This document shows positions 13,149 to 14,218 of a stretch of 14,218 nt of DNA, in pieces. The notes under the pieces were generated by a model. It ran no database searches. It saw only the letters and a list, made by a program, of their open reading frames with translations, and had not been told where the DNA came from. The DNA lies in NCBI GenBank assembly GCA_013375495.1, contig JABXKC010000054.1:1-14218 (forward strand). Direction: 5' to 3'. This DNA comes from Promethearchaeota archaeon (GTDB lineage: Archaea; Asgardarchaeota; Lokiarchaeia; Sigynarchaeales; SOKP01). The translations under genes and the position numbers were made by a program. The stretch's first letter is position 1; every line of letters starts with the position of its first letter.

Positions 13149-13823
13149 ATGAGGGAAGAGACGCTTCAACCCAACAAGGGTACAAACCTTAGAAAAAATG
13201 GAAACGAGGAACTTAAATTATCGATTGATTCTAAATCTCTAAATAAAATTTTTCTTGTAAACGGAACATCTTTTTTTGCGGGACAATTAAAAGAGGCTAA
13301 CTTAAAGATAAAACCAAACGATTATTACATGATAATTAACAAATGGGATAAGGATGTAAAAGTAAATTATAGTACTAATATAGCAAGTCATAAAATAATA
13401 TATCAACCGTATAAATTCGAATTTATGAAAAAAGAAAAATTTGACCCGGTGGAATTTAGTAAGAAACATAATGTACCAAGCGGATATATTGATGTATTGA
13501 ATAAATGGTACAGCATTAAATTCACTTATAGTGATTATAGTCTAATATTTATCAAACCAGAGATTGGTATTTCAATACAAATTCACCAACATAGAAGTGA
13601 ACATTGGAAAATTCTGGAAGGCAACCCAATTATAATAAATGCTAACAAAGTTCATTATTTTGTGGAAAAGGGAACAGAATTTTTAAACGCAAAAATGACC
13701 TATCACTCAGTGCTGAATCCTAATAAAAATCCTGAACAATTCGTAATAATAGAAGAAAAGTGGAGCGGGAAATTCGACGAAGAAGACATAACTAGAGTAT
13801 TCAACCCTAATAATTATTATTAG
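13149..13823 (+). CDS. Cupin protein, type II phosphomannose-isomerase-like
   Basis: The C-terminal half of this 224-residue protein is a cupin like the isomerase domain of type II mannose-6-phosphate isomerases (the ManC/AlgA C-terminus). The metal-binding motif G140-x5-H146-x-H148-x2-E151-x6-G158 (IQIHQHRSEHW) is present. A later H186 (TYHSVLNP) fits the fourth ligand, and EEKWSGKFDEEDITRVFN is the typical end. The N-terminal half (about 30-90) has beta-strands that may be a second, decayed cupin. The guanylyltransferase domain of bifunctional ManC is absent. The probable reaction is fructose-6-phosphate/mannose-6-phosphate isomerisation or another sugar-binding role. The gene starts 10 bp after the kinase stop codon, so the two are probably co-transcribed and the pair suggests a sugar pathway. 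Confidence 0.8.
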   Translation: MREETLQPNKGTNLRKNGNEELKLSIDSKSLNKIFLVNGTSFFAGQLKEANLKIKPNDYYMIINKWDKDVKVNYSTNIASHKIIYQPYKFEFMKKEKFDPVEFSKKHNVPSGYIDVLNKWYSIKFTYSDYSLIFIKPEIGISIQIHQHRSEHWKILEGNPIIINANKVHYFVEKGTEFLNAKMTYHSVLNPNKNPEQFVIIEEKWSGKFDEEDITRVFNPNNYY

Positions 13824-13858
13824 TTCGTTTTTACGAAACTTGAAATTCTCCACTTGAT

Positions 13859-13908
13859 ACCTTCGATAAAATTTAGGATTTTAAGATATTTTGTTTTTCC
13901 TCGAAGGT
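13859..13908. repeat. 8-bp inverted repeat downstream of the cupin gene
   Basis: ACCTTCGA (13859-13866) and TCGAAGGT (13901-13908) form a perfect inverted repeat across a 34-base AT-rich spacer. ATA/TAT can extend it after a two-base bulge. The T-rich stretch at 13925-13947 just after could be a plus-strand terminator. The 234-bp spacer 13824-14057 holds no other feature that I recognise apart from a 5-bp hairpin at 13824-13837. Confidence 0.4.
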
Positions 13909-14048
13909 CGTATGGCACCCTTTAAAGTTTTTGGTTTTTAGTTCTCTCGTTTTAATAAAATTAAAATTTGATAGATAACTAAATTCATTACACGTGTCAA
14001 TATAAGCGTAAAAAATAAACAAAATATAGTGAATGGAACAAATAGATT

Positions 14049-14053
14049 GGTGG
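14049..14053 (+). promoter_or_regulatory. Ribosome binding site of the last gene
   Basis: GGTGG lies 4 nt before the ATG at 14058 and fits the archaeal anti-Shine-Dalgarno sequence. An in-frame TAG at 14043-14045 rules out an upstream start. A weak TATA-like AAATATAG lies at about 14022-14029. Confidence 0.5.
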
Positions 14054-14057
14054 GAAT

Positions 14058-14218
14058 ATGTCTCCGAATGAAGAACAAGATAATGAAGAACAAAAAGAAA
14101 TGACAACTGAGAAAGCAACAGAAGAATCTTCAGAAGAACTTGAAGAAGAAATAGATGATAAAGAATTAGATTTAGCAAAAGAGAGAGATCGTCTCAAATT
14201 TCATTATCGCGGCCATAC
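14058..14218 (+). CDS. N-terminus of an acidic, coiled-coil-like protein (3' truncated by window edge)
   Basis: The frame runs from ATG 14058 to the window edge (53 codons). The first 45 residues are dominated by Glu, with Gln, Asp and Lys (MSPNEEQDNEEQKE..., ...EELEEEIDDKELDLAKERDRL), which predicts a disordered acidic tail and then a helix or coiled coil. The last residues are KFHYRGH. This pattern recalls GrpE-like or other proteins with a charged N-terminal tail, but no family can be named from so little. A GGTGG ribosome binding site supports the start. Confidence 0.65.
   Translation, partial: MSPNEEQDNEEQKEMTTEKATEESSEELEEEIDDKELDLAKERDRLKFHYRGH

Noticed and set aside
13873..14197. Leu/Ser-rich open frames on the minus strand near the right end
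   Set aside because: They are the reverse complement of Glu-rich coding sequence (14058 onward) and a T-rich spacer, which yields long Ser/Leu runs by composition.
1..14218. CRISPR arrays, insertion sequences, tRNA or rRNA genes
   Set aside because: No regular direct repeats with spacers, no transposase or integrase motifs, and no tRNA or rRNA consensus were seen on either strand.
14058..14218. GrpE as the last gene
   Set aside because: The acidic start and coiled-coil-like stretch are suggestive, but the visible residues after the helix (KFHYRGH) do not match the GrpE motif and the gene is cut off.

Overview
This AT-rich window (roughly two-thirds A+T by eye) looks like an archaeal chromosome, most likely an Asgard archaeon of the Lokiarchaeia type. 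The lineage is inferred, not proven. Archaeal signs are an MptE-type pterin pyrophosphokinase, a RadA/RadB-family ATPase, TATA boxes about 25 nt upstream of start codons (leaderless-type promoters), and T-rich terminators without strong hairpins. The Asgard assignment rests on a small membrane protein closely resembling the eukaryotic oligosaccharyltransferase subunit OSTC (OST3/OST6 family), a protein ending in a RING/PHD-like zinc finger, and small acidic-tailed membrane proteins.

Layout. 1-1321: an accessory-looking block with a 5'-truncated gene end, an open frame without a recognisable start, and a Cys-rich DUF2695-like protein. 1515-2291: a RadA-like ATPase without the helix-hairpin-helix domain. 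2295-3669: mptE (-) and gcvH (+), divergently transcribed and both linked to folate/methanopterin C1 chemistry. 3812-5926: the OSTC-like gene and a PepD-type M20 dipeptidase, both on the minus strand. 6025-7137: a glutamine-amidotransferase/ThuA-like domain fused to a C-terminal zinc finger. 7340-8179: a 2[4Fe-4S] ferredoxin and a four-helix membrane protein, both minus. 8321-11515: an FG-GAP-like propeller, a class II glutamine amidotransferase, and a secreted, membrane-anchored propeller with 11 N-glycosylation sequons, all plus. 11650-11967: a small two-helix membrane protein (-). 12167-13823: a ribokinase-like PfkB kinase and a phosphomannose-isomerase-type cupin, 10 bp apart. 14058-end: the start of an acidic, coiled-coil-like protein.

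No tRNA, rRNA, CRISPR array, transposase or integrase was recognised. Most genes are separate transcription units with their own promoters. The clearest operon is the kinase-cupin pair; 8321-9442 and 9481-10221 may be a second.

The strongest lead is the OSTC-like protein. If confirmed, it is an archaeal relative of a subunit that in eukaryotes sits in the N-glycosylation machinery at the ER translocon. The same window carries a probable glycosylation client, the sequon-rich propeller. The amidotransferase-like/zinc-finger fusion is the second lead. No complete multi-gene system unlike anything known was recognised.
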